This document shows positions 1 through 7,189 of a stretch of 12,167 nt of DNA, one piece after another. This DNA is from UMGS1002 sp964463325 (GTDB lineage Bacteria; Bacillota; Clostridia; Oscillospirales; CAG-272), in the NCBI GenBank assembly GCA_964463325.1, contig CAYXBY010000047.1, positions 1 to 12,167 of the forward strand, written 5' to 3'. Positions within the stretch are counted from its first letter, which is position 1. Each line of letters begins with the position of its first letter. The notes under the pieces are model-generated. The model was not told the DNA's origin. It searched no databases and worked only from the letters and a program-made list of their open reading frames with translations. The position numbers were made by a program, and so were the translations under genes.

Positions 1-75
1 CTGTTAAAAGTTTTGGGGGTGCAGGGGACTTTTTCAAAAGTCCCCTGCCGGGGGCCCGGGGCAGAGCCCTGCAGT
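1..75. repeat. GC-rich palindromic element at the 3' end of the rhamnosidase gene
   Basis: Positions 21-48 form a perfect 13-bp inverted repeat (arm GCAGGGGACTTTT) around a 2-base centre. It is followed by a C/G-rich stretch (48-75) with a smaller GGGC-AGA-GCCC hairpin. From general knowledge, elements of this look (a GGGGACTTTT palindrome followed by GGGGCAGAGCCC) occur as dispersed repeats in Clostridial genomes. Only one copy is in this window, so repetitiveness is inferred. The element overlaps the 3' end of the rhamnosidase reading frame and may continue past the left edge. Confidence 0.6.
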
Positions 76-2542
76 ACTTTATTTTGTATTTTCCAGAGCG
101 TAGGACGAAGCTTACCTCGTTCTTCCCCACTCTGCCGTCCAACTGCGAAATGGGGAAATCAAGCCCATTGATGTTGACGGTGCGCCGGTTCTCTTTTAGC
201 GTTACATCTGCTTCCACGCCGTCGGGAATGGTAAATTCATATTCAACGCAATCGCCCACACGACACCATGCGCTCTCAATGCGCCCGCGAATGCTGTCGT
301 AAGTGGCACGAACACAATTGATGCGGCGCTGTCCCTCGGGTAGCACGGTGCGCATATCCGGCCGCGGCGCCAAACGAACTCGCTCGAAGCCGGGATGCTC
401 ATCCTCAGGCGCGATGCCCGCCATGCTGGAAAACATCCACTCAGCCACGGCACCGTAAGCGTAATGGTTGAATGAGTTCATGCCGACATCACCAAAACCG
501 CGCTCCAGCGTGTACGAATTCCAACGCTCCCATATTGTCGTTGCTCCCTGCTCAACGCTGTATAGCCAAGACGGATCCGCCGTTTGAAGCAAAAGCGAAT
601 AGCACAGCTCGTCAAGCCCGACCTCGGCAAGCGTCTGATTAAGAATACCGGTTCCGACAAAGCCTGTCGACAGCGTGTATCTATTATCGATTATCTTTTG
701 CTCGAGCAGATGTATCACCTCGTCACGCATTCCATCCGGCACCATACCGAACTTGAGCGCCAGCAGGTATGCTGTTTGTGTCGTCTGTGTCAGGCGGCCG
801 TCAACGATATATTGCTCCGCAAAATGCGCCTTGATACTCGCTTCCAACCGGCGGTAATACTCGGCGCGGTCGGCTCGACCAACTATTTCGGAGAAGCGCA
901 CCATCAGCTGCGCATCGCAGGCGTAGTAGCAAACGGCAATGTAGCGCTTGTCGGTGACGTCGTAGTTGAGCCAGTCGCCATAGGCCGTATTGGGGCCGTT
1001 AAGACCAAACTGCTCAAGATAGCTCATGTACTGCTCCATGGAGTCATAATGCTCCGCGACTGTGTCGGCATCGCGATACATCAACCATATGCGATACGGC
1101 ACTATCAGCCCTGCGTCACCCCATGCCGCATTACCGTTGTGACTGCCCGTGAAAACGCGCGGGATAACATCACAATATGCGCCGCCCTCGCCGATCTGTG
1201 AATCGCGCGCGTCGCCCAGCCACTTCTTCATAAATGAATCGATATCACAGAAATAACTCGCCGCACCGCAGAATATCTGTGTGTCGCCCGTCCAGCCCAA
1301 CCGCTCGTCGCGCTGCGGACAGTCAGTGGGCACGGACAGATAGTTGCCGCGCAATCCCCACATAATATTGGATATCAGCTGATTCACCGCCGGATGATCC
1401 GTCTCAATGGTGCCAGTGGCCTTGATATCCGACATCAAGACTCTGCCTTGAACCGAGATGATTTCAATGTCTCGGTCGGCATGAAGCTCGAAATAGCGAA
1501 AGCCGTAAAAGGTGTGCAGCGGCTCAAAGTGCTCTTCACCATCGCCCGATGCCACGTATGTATAACGTGCGAGCGCTGAGCGGTAATTTTTGATGTACAT
1601 ACTCCCCTCAGGGCCGTCATTTCCGCGCGACTCCAGCCCCGAATCGTTTAGCAGCTCGGCAAAAAGGCCGCGGATCTCAGTTCCACGCTCTGCCTTAACA
1701 CATATCTCGGGACGCCCGACAATATTTTGCCCGAAGTCAAGTATCACGCTATGCCCTGACTTGAGCGTCATGCGCTCGCATCCGGTTGAAACACTGCGTG
1801 ATACGACGGCTATCTCACCGTAATCGCTGCCGTTGTCGGTCGCACCGGCATACACAACAGCACTGATCGGCACCTGCGTCAGCTGCTCCTGGCGGCGGAT
1901 CGGACGACCAACCGCTGGAACGACGCTGCATGTCACATCAGACGCCTCTACGGCATCGACCCAGTCATATTTGCCCGGATCAAGCGCCGGGGAGACCACC
2001 CTTGCGTCAAAATATTCGCCATCCCATATGTCTGCGAAGCGAACCTGCCCACCAATGGACGTTTTCCAGCCATCACCAATCAACTCACTGACGCCGTCCT
2101 CATAAAAGATCTCGATCTCACCGCAAAACGCTGCTGGCTTGAAGCCGTATACACCAAAAGAAATACGCCCGCTCCACCAGCCCGACGAAACCTCTGCAAC
2201 TACGCTGTTTTGGCCCCCACACATGGCGGTGATGTCGTATTCGTACTCAAAAACGCGGCTGCGATAGTCCGTCCAGGTTGGCTTAAGCTCGTCAAATTCG
2301 CGATTATCTGCCCCGCCACCAACACGCCTACCGTTGAGGTACAGCTCAAAGATTCCAAGTGCCGTCGCACGCAGAATAACACGCGACACCGGCTTTTTCA
2401 GCGCAAACGGGCGCCAAAACAGCGTCAGTCCGTCACCCGGCGCGATGTCAAGCTCGCGAGAATTAAATACATGGCTGCCCCAGGGATTTTTATGGGACGC
2501 CTTGATGTCATTTGGATTCGATATAAAAACAGCCTTTTTCAT
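1..2542 (-). CDS. Alpha-L-rhamnosidase, glycoside hydrolase family 78 (3' end beyond window)
   Basis: This enzyme would hydrolyse terminal alpha-L-rhamnose from plant glycosides or polysaccharides by an inverting mechanism. There is no signal peptide, so it is probably cytoplasmic and acts on imported oligosaccharides. The frame is open from the ATG at 2542 to the window edge (847 codons), and I checked every codon for stops. The GH78 hallmark TDCPQRDERLGWTGD spans residues 406-420. Asp407, Glu413 (probable general acid) and Asp420 match the conserved acidic set. TTIWERW lies at 668-674, and Glu672 is the probable base, 259 residues after Glu413, the spacing I recall for characterised GH78 enzymes. 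MNSFNHYAYG follows shortly after. Residues about 40-230 look like the N-terminal beta domain, 380-715 the (alpha/alpha)6 barrel, and 716-823 the C-terminal beta domain. The start is preceded by an AAAGGA ribosome site and a promoter. Oddity: family members normally end near SGKYKIKY (816-823), but here the frame continues into a palindromic repeat without a stop. Confidence 0.95.
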   Translation of the reverse strand, partial: MKKAVFISNPNDIKASHKNPWGSHVFNSRELDIAPGDGLTLFWRPFALKKPVSRVILRATALGIFELYLNGRRVGGGADNREFDELKPTWTDYRSRVFEYEYDITAMCGGQNSVVAEVSSGWWSGRISFGVYGFKPAAFCGEIEIFYEDGVSELIGDGWKTSIGGQVRFADIWDGEYFDARVVSPALDPGKYDWVDAVEASDVTCSVVPAVGRPIRRQEQLTQVPISAVVYAGATDNGSDYGEIAVVSRSVSTGCERMTLKSGHSVILDFGQNIVGRPEICVKAERGTEIRGLFAELLNDSGLESRGNDGPEGSMYIKNYRSALARYTYVASGDGEEHFEPLHTFYGFRYFELHADRDIEIISVQGRVLMSDIKATGTIETDHPAVNQLISNIMWGLRGNYLSVPTDCPQRDERLGWTGDTQIFCGAASYFCDIDSFMKKWLGDARDSQIGEGGAYCDVIPRVFTGSHNGNAAWGDAGLIVPYRIWLMYRDADTVAEHYDSMEQYMSYLEQFGLNGPNTAYGDWLNYDVTDKRYIAVCYYACDAQLMVRFSEIVGRADRAEYYRRLEASIKAHFAEQYIVDGRLTQTTQTAYLLALKFGMVPDGMRDEVIHLLEQKIIDNRYTLSTGFVGTGILNQTLAEVGLDELCYSLLLQTADPSWLYSVEQGATTIWERWNSYTLERGFGDVGMNSFNHYAYGAVAEWMFSSMAGIAPEDEHPGFERVRLAPRPDMRTVLPEGQRRINCVRATYDSIRGRIESAWCRVGDCVEYEFTIPDGVEADVTLKENRRTVNINGLDFPISQLDGRVGKNEVSFVLRSGKYKIKYCRALPRAPGRGLLKKSPAPPKLLT

Positions 2543-2583
2543 ATATTGCCATTCCTTTCGGATTAGTTAGAAGTTCCGATAGA

Positions 2584-2612
2584 ATTTTAACACACAGTGC
2601 CGATTATTTCAA
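2584..2612 (-). promoter_or_regulatory. Promoter of the rhamnosidase gene
   Basis: Read on the minus strand there is TTGAAA (2612-2607), a 17-bp spacer and TAAAAT (2589-2584). Transcription would start near 2577, giving a leader of about 35 nt before the ATG at 2542. No convincing catabolite-repression site or sugar-regulator operator was seen. Confidence 0.7.
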
Positions 2613-2631
2613 TAGATTTTGCCATTTTTTC

Positions 2632-2660
2632 TTGCAGTTCGCGCAATTTTGTGATAAAAT
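2632..2660 (+). promoter_or_regulatory. Promoter of the NAD(P)H-hydrate dehydratase gene, extended -10
   Basis: TTGCAG (2632-2637), a 17-bp spacer and TAAAAT (2655-2660). The -10 is preceded by TGA, giving an extended -10 (TGnTAAAAT). It is followed by AAGGAG at 2677-2682, 8 nt before the ATG at 2691. It is back to back with the rhamnosidase promoter. Confidence 0.7.
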
Positions 2661-2690
2661 TATAGCATCAACAGAAAAGGAGTGTAAAGC

Positions 2691-3599
2691 ATGAAGCAAA
2701 GCAGCCCCTCTTCCGACATCCGGAAACAGCTGACGCCCATGGACATTCCCACGCTGCTACCATCGCGCCCGGAGCGCTCGAGCAAGGCCGACTTCGGACG
2801 TGTCGTCGCAGTGTGCGGTAGCCGCGGAATGAGCGGCGCGGCTTATCTTGCGGCGCTTGCCGCTTATCGCGTCGGCTGCGGCATAGTTGAGCTTGTCACG
2901 CCCGAGGAAAACCGCACGATCCTTCAAGCGCTTCTTCCCGAGGCGATAGTGACCTGCTACAGCAGCACTACGCTCGAGCCGTCAGTCATAGCAGACGCCG
3001 TCGCGCGCGCCGACACAGTCGTCATCGGCTGCGGACTCGGCACAGACGCTGTCGCGCGCAAGGTATTAAAAACGGCGCTGTCTGCGCTGGACTGCCCTGC
3101 CGTGCTCGACGCCGACGCATTGAATATTTTGTCCGTCAGTCCTGCGATGTGGGAGCGTATCCCGCGTGGCACAGTCATAACGCCACACCCCGGAGAGGCA
3201 TCGCGCCTGAGTGGTCTTACGATCGAGCAGGTACTCGCAGCAACGGATACGGTCGCCCGTGATATGGCGAGATCCCATGATGTGATCTGCGTTCTCAAGG
3301 ATCACAAATCAATAATTACAGACGGAATTACTACCTATATTAACGATTTCGGGAACAGCGGAATGGCGACCGCCGGTTCCGGCGACGTTTTGGCCGGCAT
3401 AATTGCAGGGCTGCTGTCCACCGCATTCAAAAATGCTCCGCCACCACATGACAGGTTGAAAATTACGGCTCTCGGAGTACTTCTGCATTCGCTCGCCGGG
3501 GATGCGGCCGCTCAAAAGCTAACGGAGTATTCGGTCATGGCCGGTGATATCATAGCTGAGCTTCCAAACGTACTGAAGCACGCACTGAAAAACAACTAA
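2691..3599 (+). CDS. nnrD: ADP/ATP-dependent NAD(P)H-hydrate dehydratase
   Basis: A metabolite-repair enzyme of the YjeF C-terminal / CARKD family. It uses ATP or ADP to dehydrate the S form of hydrated NADH or NADPH (NADHX, NADPHX) back to the normal cofactor in the cytoplasm. The protein has 302 residues with a ribokinase-like fold. Visible motifs are GSRGMSGAAYLAAL (43-56, nucleotide-binding loop), GCGLG (113-117), DADALN (140-145), ITPHPGE (163-169), KDH (203-205) and NSGMATAGSGDVLAG (222-236), whose Asp232 corresponds to the kinase-like catalytic aspartate. The usual partner, the epimerase NnrE (YjeF N-terminal domain), is neither fused nor adjacent; the roughly 35-residue N-terminal tail is too short to be it. 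The gene is monocistronic, with its own promoter, a strong ribosome site and a terminator immediately after the stop. Confidence 0.95.
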   Translation: MKQSSPSSDIRKQLTPMDIPTLLPSRPERSSKADFGRVVAVCGSRGMSGAAYLAALAAYRVGCGIVELVTPEENRTILQALLPEAIVTCYSSTTLEPSVIADAVARADTVVIGCGLGTDAVARKVLKTALSALDCPAVLDADALNILSVSPAMWERIPRGTVITPHPGEASRLSGLTIEQVLAATDTVARDMARSHDVICVLKDHKSIITDGITTYINDFGNSGMATAGSGDVLAGIIAGLLSTAFKNAPPPHDRLKITALGVLLHSLAGDAAAQKLTEYSVMAGDIIAELPNVLKHALKNN

Positions 3600-3602
3600 A
3601 GC

Positions 3603-3633
3603 AAAAGGGTCTACCTTCGGGTAGACCCTTTTT
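3603..3633. terminator. Bidirectional intrinsic terminator between convergent genes
   Basis: A perfect 13-bp stem (3603-3615 with 3620-3632, arm AAAAGGGTCTACC) closed by a stable TTCG tetraloop. There is a T run on the plus side and the A run gives a T run on the minus side. It sits 3 nt after the nnrD stop and 10 nt past the convergent hydrolase stop, so it can serve both. Confidence 0.93.
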
Positions 3634-3643
3634 GTCATATGCT

Positions 3644-4336
3644 TTAATACTTGTTTTCACGCAAAAAACCGAGCACTGCCTCATTATATTCTTCCGAGCA
3701 CCTTGCCGCAATAAAATGATCCCCCGCGAGCACGCGCAGCTGTGCGCCCGGTATCGAGTCTGCAATGAGCTGTGAATGTGACTGCTTTATCATATCTCTA
3801 TCGCCAACTATGACCAAAGTCGGCGCCGAAATATGTGAAAGCTCTGAGACCGGTATGTTAGGATCGTTGACCATCAACCCCATCAGTTCCCAGCGTGCAT
3901 GTGCTTTGGCGCTGAAGTGTGAAAATATGCATGTCAGCCGATATCCTATCTCTATCGGCAACTGCTCGCCAAGTCGAACTCCGGACGGTGCCAAATTAGC
4001 ACCGTTCAGCACCAGACAATGCACCATTTCCGGGTATTTCAGTGCAAAACACAGCGCGATATTGCCGCCATCCGAAAAGCCGAGTATATTCGCACGGGTT
4101 ATCCCTTGCTCGGCCATGAACTCGTGCAGATCTTCAGCAAACTGTCGTATCGTAAACGGCGCCGTGCCGCGCGGAGACCGACCGTGCCCGCGCGTGTCGA
4201 CCGCAATAACGCGGTAATGCTTTGAAAACGGCTCAAACTGCGCCTTGAAATAGTCCAACGACTCACCGTTGCCATGCAGCAATATCAGCGGGAAGCCATC
4301 GCCGCGCTGCTCAAAAAACAAAGAAATATCACTCAT
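3644..4336 (-). CDS. Alpha/beta hydrolase
   Basis: A 230-residue cytoplasmic serine hydrolase of the alpha/beta fold; the substrate cannot be told from sequence. HGNGES (21-26) supplies the oxyanion loop. DTRGHGRS (47-54) is the conserved loop after strand 4. The nucleophile elbow GFSDGG (86-91) holds Ser88. Asp179 in VGDRD (177-181) is the probable acid and His207 in GDHF (205-208) the probable base, so the catalytic triad is complete. The segment between the elbow and the acid (about 105-165) forms a short lid. It is the downstream gene of an operon: its ATG shares one base with the stop of the membrane-anchored XRE regulator (TAATG), and an AAGGA ribosome site lies inside the upstream gene. 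The hydrolase may act in the same response as the regulator. No signal peptide is visible. Esterase, lactonase or dehalogenase-like activity is possible. Confidence 0.9.
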   Translation of the reverse strand: MSDISLFFEQRGDGFPLILLHGNGESLDYFKAQFEPFSKHYRVIAVDTRGHGRSPRGTAPFTIRQFAEDLHEFMAEQGITRANILGFSDGGNIALCFALKYPEMVHCLVLNGANLAPSGVRLGEQLPIEIGYRLTCIFSHFSAKAHARWELMGLMVNDPNIPVSELSHISAPTLVIVGDRDMIKQSHSQLIADSIPGAQLRVLAGDHFIAARCSEEYNEAVLGFLRENKY

Positions 4337-5328
4337 TATTTGTCCTTATTGCTTTCAATCAGGCTCACAACAGAGATCAGAACAGCGTACATCACGCCGG
4401 CCACGCCCCAAACGATGCCAATATATTGATTGTCGAGCCACCCCATCATGGGAGACACCACAAGGAATACTGCCGTCACAGTGAGCCAATATATCGCGCT
4501 TATAGCGCCTTTTTTACTTTTTTGTGACTTGCTCTGGCGCGTAAAATCGCCTTCCTCCAGCAGCCGCTGGTACGAACCCATTATCGTCCCGCCCCACACG
4601 AAAGCGATTCCGCCAAGCCCCACCGCCAGCAGCAGGAAGCAAACGCAGACAATACACATCATATCCGACGCTTCGACGCAACCGGCAACGATAAGTGGCA
4701 TCACCGACAATATGCAGATAACCGTGCCAAATATGTTAAGGCTCGTATATGTGCGTTCAAAGGCGCGCTTGCGCTCACTGGCCATACCGTGAACGCCGTA
4801 CTCGGTCTCAAACGGCAGCTTCTCGAGAAATTCGTAATCATGCACACGTGCGCCGCAGCTGATAAATATAGCGACCGCCGCCGCGACCAAGGCCAGTAGC
4901 ACACCCATGCCTATCCCGGCTGCCGCGCCCTCGCTGATGCCAAGCTCAGTCAGCTCGCAGAGCCCCGCCAGCAATATCAACACCATCGGCGAAACTATAC
5001 ACATAAATGTAGCTATCGCCATGCGCGGCGCATTTTTGTGCGCACGCTCAAGGTAGTCGGATGCCTCGCCCATTGTAACGCGGCGCACTCCCGGCTCCGC
5101 GTCGACCTCGACAGCATCCGGCATATCCTCAAGCTCATCCTTGAGCAGATAGTCCGTCGTGACGCCGAACAGTCGGCTCATCTGAAGCAATCGCTCCATA
5201 TCCGGGATGGACTGCGCACCCTCCCATTTGGATACCGACTGCCGGCTAACGCCCAGCTGCTCCGCCAGTTCCTCCTGAGACCATCCCGCTCTCTTGCGAA
5301 GAAGAATTATTTTATCAGCTAATATCAT
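4336..5328 (-). CDS. Membrane-anchored XRE-family transcriptional regulator
   Basis: A 330-residue protein with an N-terminal Cro/CI-type helix-turn-helix (residues 5-61; WSQEELAEQLGVSRQSVSKWE and SIPDMERLLQMSRLFGVTTDYLL regions). A charged linker follows (62-100), then about six hydrophobic segments at roughly 103-125, 133-158, 198-220, 224-246, 276-296 and 304-323. DNA binding from the membrane is inferred from this layout, which is common but poorly characterised in Clostridia. I chose the ATG at 5328 because GGAGG lies 6-7 nt upstream and the HTH begins at once; a longer frame starting at 5358 lacks this support. Residues 224-232 hold three cysteines within a membrane segment (Cys225, 228, 230). 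The gene has its own promoter and overlaps the downstream hydrolase by one base. The signal sensed by the membrane part is unknown. Confidence 0.92.
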   Translation of the reverse strand: MILADKIILLRKRAGWSQEELAEQLGVSRQSVSKWEGAQSIPDMERLLQMSRLFGVTTDYLLKDELEDMPDAVEVDAEPGVRRVTMGEASDYLERAHKNAPRMAIATFMCIVSPMVLILLAGLCELTELGISEGAAAGIGMGVLLALVAAAVAIFISCGARVHDYEFLEKLPFETEYGVHGMASERKRAFERTYTSLNIFGTVICILSVMPLIVAGCVEASDMMCIVCVCFLLLAVGLGGIAFVWGGTIMGSYQRLLEEGDFTRQSKSQKSKKGAISAIYWLTVTAVFLVVSPMMGWLDNQYIGIVWGVAGVMYAVLISVVSLIESNKDK

Positions 5329-5395
5329 AAAGCACCTCCGACCACAAATGGCCACCAATCATATTTCAGCCGGCTCGCGCCGCTCTGATGGCTGT

Positions 5396-5424
5396 ATCAT
5401 ACCACTTTTCGCGGTTGCAGGCAA
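5396..5424 (-). promoter_or_regulatory. Promoter of the membrane-XRE / hydrolase operon
   Basis: On the minus strand: TTGCCT (5424-5419), a 17-bp spacer and TATGAT (5401-5396). The predicted start near 5389 gives a leader of about 60 nt, ending in the GGAGG site at 5335-5339. A palindrome (5429-5454) abuts the upstream side of the -35. Confidence 0.6.
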
Positions 5425-5428
5425 GAAA

Positions 5429-5454
5429 GTCGGCTGTATAATGTGTCAACCGAC
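5429..5454. promoter_or_regulatory. Palindromic operator candidate upstream of the membrane-XRE operon
   Basis: The arms are GTCGGCTG and CAACCGAC (8 bp with one mismatched pair) around a 10-bp AT-rich centre, total 26 bp. It lies 4 bp upstream of the operon -35, between the TetR stop and the XRE gene. A size of 15-30 bp and twofold symmetry suit a TetR dimer or tetramer. Which protein binds it is inferred. The centre also contains TATAAT on the plus strand. Confidence 0.5.
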
Positions 5455-5491
5455 GGTTGCGCGGGCTGATTTTGGTCAACGATCGGCCATT

Positions 5492-6154
5492 TCAGCCGTC
5501 TTGACTCAAGTCGGGATGTCGACTCTGTATCACGGCGCTCTCAGTGCTCCCCAACTCCGCTGGCCGCACCGAAGCGATATCCGCCTTGCCGGACTGTATC
5601 ACATGCACCGTTCCTTGGAACATCTCCCCCAGCCGCTGCGCTATCTCATCGTCGCTGAACGAGCATGCACCGGTGGCGCAAAGCACACAGAGCCCATAGG
5701 TATACATCCACATTTGGCCAAACATGTGCTCTGCCTGCTCGGGTGTCGCACTGTAGTCACGCATTATTATGCTTATGTCGCGGTTCTTGCCGAATGGGAG
5801 CGAGTTCACCATCTCATCAAAGCTCCAGACGTTGTCGCCGTCACTCATGAACAACAGCTTGAACAGCTGCGGTTCCTCACGTGCAAAGCTAACCCACTGC
5901 ATGCCGCGCATTTTATAAGCGGGGTTGTAGCGGTCGGCCACGCTCATATATTCGTCAAAGCATTCCCACGCACGCTGGCGCAGCGCTCGATTCAACTCAT
6001 CCATATCACCGAAAACCGAAAAAATGGGGCAAACCGAGCAGCCGATACGCTCACCCAGCGCGCGGGACGTCACTGCCGCGGCGCCCTTTTCACGCGTCAG
6101 CTCGAGCGCGGCCTTGAGTATCTCTTCTCTTGTATATTTCGCTTTTGGGGGCAT
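5492..6154 (-). CDS. TetR/AcrR-family transcriptional regulator, cysteine-rich
   Basis: A 220-residue DNA-binding regulator, normally a ligand-responsive repressor acting as a dimer. The N-terminal TetR HTH covers residues 7-54 (YTREEILKAAL, then SRALGERIGCSVCPIFSVF with recognition helix about 39-48). The rest is the alpha-helical ligand and dimer domain, with the aromatic core typical of the family (MWMYTYGL at 148-155). The start at 6154 is chosen because AGGAGA lies just upstream and the TetR domain begins directly; an extension to 6190 would read through the leader palindrome. Five cysteines stand out: Cys39 and Cys42 in the DNA-reading helix, and Cys156, Cys159 and Cys164 in the ligand domain. 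The last 30 residues (190-220) are polar and probably disordered. The gene has its own promoter and lies upstream of, and codirectional with, the membrane-XRE operon, 163 bp away. Confidence 0.92.
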   Translation of the reverse strand: MPPKAKYTREEILKAALELTREKGAAAVTSRALGERIGCSVCPIFSVFGDMDELNRALRQRAWECFDEYMSVADRYNPAYKMRGMQWVSFAREEPQLFKLLFMSDGDNVWSFDEMVNSLPFGKNRDISIIMRDYSATPEQAEHMFGQMWMYTYGLCVLCATGACSFSDDEIAQRLGEMFQGTVHVIQSGKADIASVRPAELGSTESAVIQSRHPDLSQDG

Positions 6155-6172
6155 TTTTGTATATCTCCTGAC

Positions 6173-6189
6173 TGCGGCACGGCGCCGCA
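6173..6189. promoter_or_regulatory. Perfect GC palindrome in the tetR leader
   Basis: TGCGGC and GCCGCA arms (6 bp, perfect) around a 5-bp centre. It sits between the predicted transcription start and the AGGAGA ribosome site of the TetR gene. It could be an autoregulatory operator, or an RNA hairpin next to the ribosome site. Its sequence differs from the palindrome at 5429-5454, so both need not bind the same protein. Confidence 0.4.
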
Positions 6190-6206
6190 CGAATTATCTT
6201 TTTACT

Positions 6207-6235
6207 ATTTTATCACAAGATGCATCAAATTTCAA
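6207..6235 (-). promoter_or_regulatory. Promoter of the TetR gene, extended -10
   Basis: On the minus strand: TTGAAA (6235-6230), a 17-bp spacer and TAAAAT (6212-6207), preceded by TGA, giving an extended -10. The 12-mer TTGTGATAAAAT covering the -10 is identical to that of the nnrD promoter. The start is predicted near 6200. Confidence 0.7.
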
Positions 6236-6266
6236 TAGCCCGGGCACATTTTATATAGCACCTGCA

Positions 6267-7166
6267 TTATTTATACAGCTTAAGTGTCTCGTTGTAGCTG
6301 CGCACCAGGTCGCGGAGCAGCTCAAACTGCGTAAAATCGGCCGGATAGGCGATGTTTATCTCACGCATCATACTGAGATTTTCAACCGGCAGCGTTACTA
6401 TCTTACCCTTTTTGAGCTCGTCCAAGCAAACACTACGCGCAAGTATGGAGACGCCGAAATCGCGCCGTATGAGATCCTTGATGGTGGCAATATTGTCGAC
6501 CTCGAGTATCACGTTGAAATCGTTAATGCTCATATTATTGCTCTCAAGATGAGCCATAAAAAGATTACGCGTTCCCGAATTTGGCAGACGCAGTATCATG
6601 CGCTCTTTTTTTAGCTCATTGAGTGTAACCATGCTTTTTTTAGCAAAGGGGTGATCCGGAGACACCGCCAACACGAGATAATCAGTATCCATCAGCAGGT
6701 AGCGTATGCCTGGGTCACGGCTGCGCCCCTCGACAATGGCGAGATCTATTTCGTAGGTTTTAAGAAGTGTATAAAGATTGCTTATACTGTCTGTAATCAT
6801 TTTAATGTTTGAGCGCGGATTCTTGGCACAATAATTGGCCAGTGCCTCGGCAATGGGATTGCTCTCGGCGGTGTGCGTGACGCCTATAGTAAGATGCGTG
6901 GTGAAGCTGGTGCCGTCGCTTATGTCCTTAACAAGGCCAGTATATATGCCCACCAGCTTTTTGGCGCATTTTATTACCTCATCGCCCTGTTTTGTCAATA
7001 CCAGCTTGCCTTTTCCTCGTTCAAAGATGGTCACGCCAAGCTCGTTCTCAAGCGCCCTTATGTGCTGTCTTACCGCCGGCTGAGTTATGTTGAGCTGATT
7101 GGCTGCCGCAACGAAGCTTCCGCATTCGTTGACCTTCAACAGCGTATATACCTTATTATCCAGCAT
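6267..7166 (-). CDS. LysR-family transcriptional regulator (leftward member of a divergent pair)
   Basis: A 299-residue LysR-type regulator. The winged HTH is at residues 3-62 (GSFVAAANQLNITQPAVRQHIRALENELG region, then VTIFERGKGKLVLTKQGDEV). A linker helix follows (63-88) and then a periplasmic-binding-like effector domain from about 91 to 295 (LTIGVTHTAES, EIDLAIVEG at 139-147, LMDTDYLVLAV at 158-168, SGTRNLF at 197-203). The ATG at 7166 has AGGAGG four bases upstream. It closely resembles the LysR encoded divergently at 7538-8476, including shared blocks EIDLA, EG, LMDTD and SGTR. The promoter is a perfect consensus overlapping the rightward promoter, so auto- and cross-regulation of the MATE operon is likely. 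The ligand is unknown. Confidence 0.93.
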   Translation of the reverse strand: MLDNKVYTLLKVNECGSFVAAANQLNITQPAVRQHIRALENELGVTIFERGKGKLVLTKQGDEVIKCAKKLVGIYTGLVKDISDGTSFTTHLTIGVTHTAESNPIAEALANYCAKNPRSNIKMITDSISNLYTLLKTYEIDLAIVEGRSRDPGIRYLLMDTDYLVLAVSPDHPFAKKSMVTLNELKKERMILRLPNSGTRNLFMAHLESNNMSINDFNVILEVDNIATIKDLIRRDFGVSILARSVCLDELKKGKIVTLPVENLSMMREINIAYPADFTQFELLRDLVRSYNETLKLYK

Positions 7167-7189
7167 GCTTCCTCCTATATAAGCTTTTA

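Noticed and set aside
584..1201. A 205-codon open frame on the plus strand inside the rhamnosidase region
   Set aside because: It is antisense to an intact GH78 frame with catalytic motifs and has no ribosome site or recognisable domain; a shadow frame of GC-rich coding.
5329..5358. A longer start for the XRE regulator (ATG or alternative at 5358)
   Set aside because: GGAGG is correctly spaced for the ATG at 5328, and the HTH begins directly there; the extra ten residues would overlap that ribosome site.
5294..6238. A 314-codon plus-strand frame covering the TetR gene, with TATAAT at 5437-5442 upstream of most of it
   Set aside because: It is antisense to a clear TetR protein, His/Arg/Ala-rich in the way shadow frames are, and lacks a ribosome site. 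An antisense transcript is not excluded, but a protein is unlikely.
6236..6247. The GCCCGGGC palindrome between LysR and TetR as a terminator
   Set aside because: It has no loop, is very short and has no T run; it lies just upstream of the tetR -35 and is probably incidental.
6024..6614. A 196-codon plus-strand frame spanning TetR, the intergenic gap and LysR
   Set aside because: It crosses two genes and the tetR promoter in antisense; no domain or start signal.
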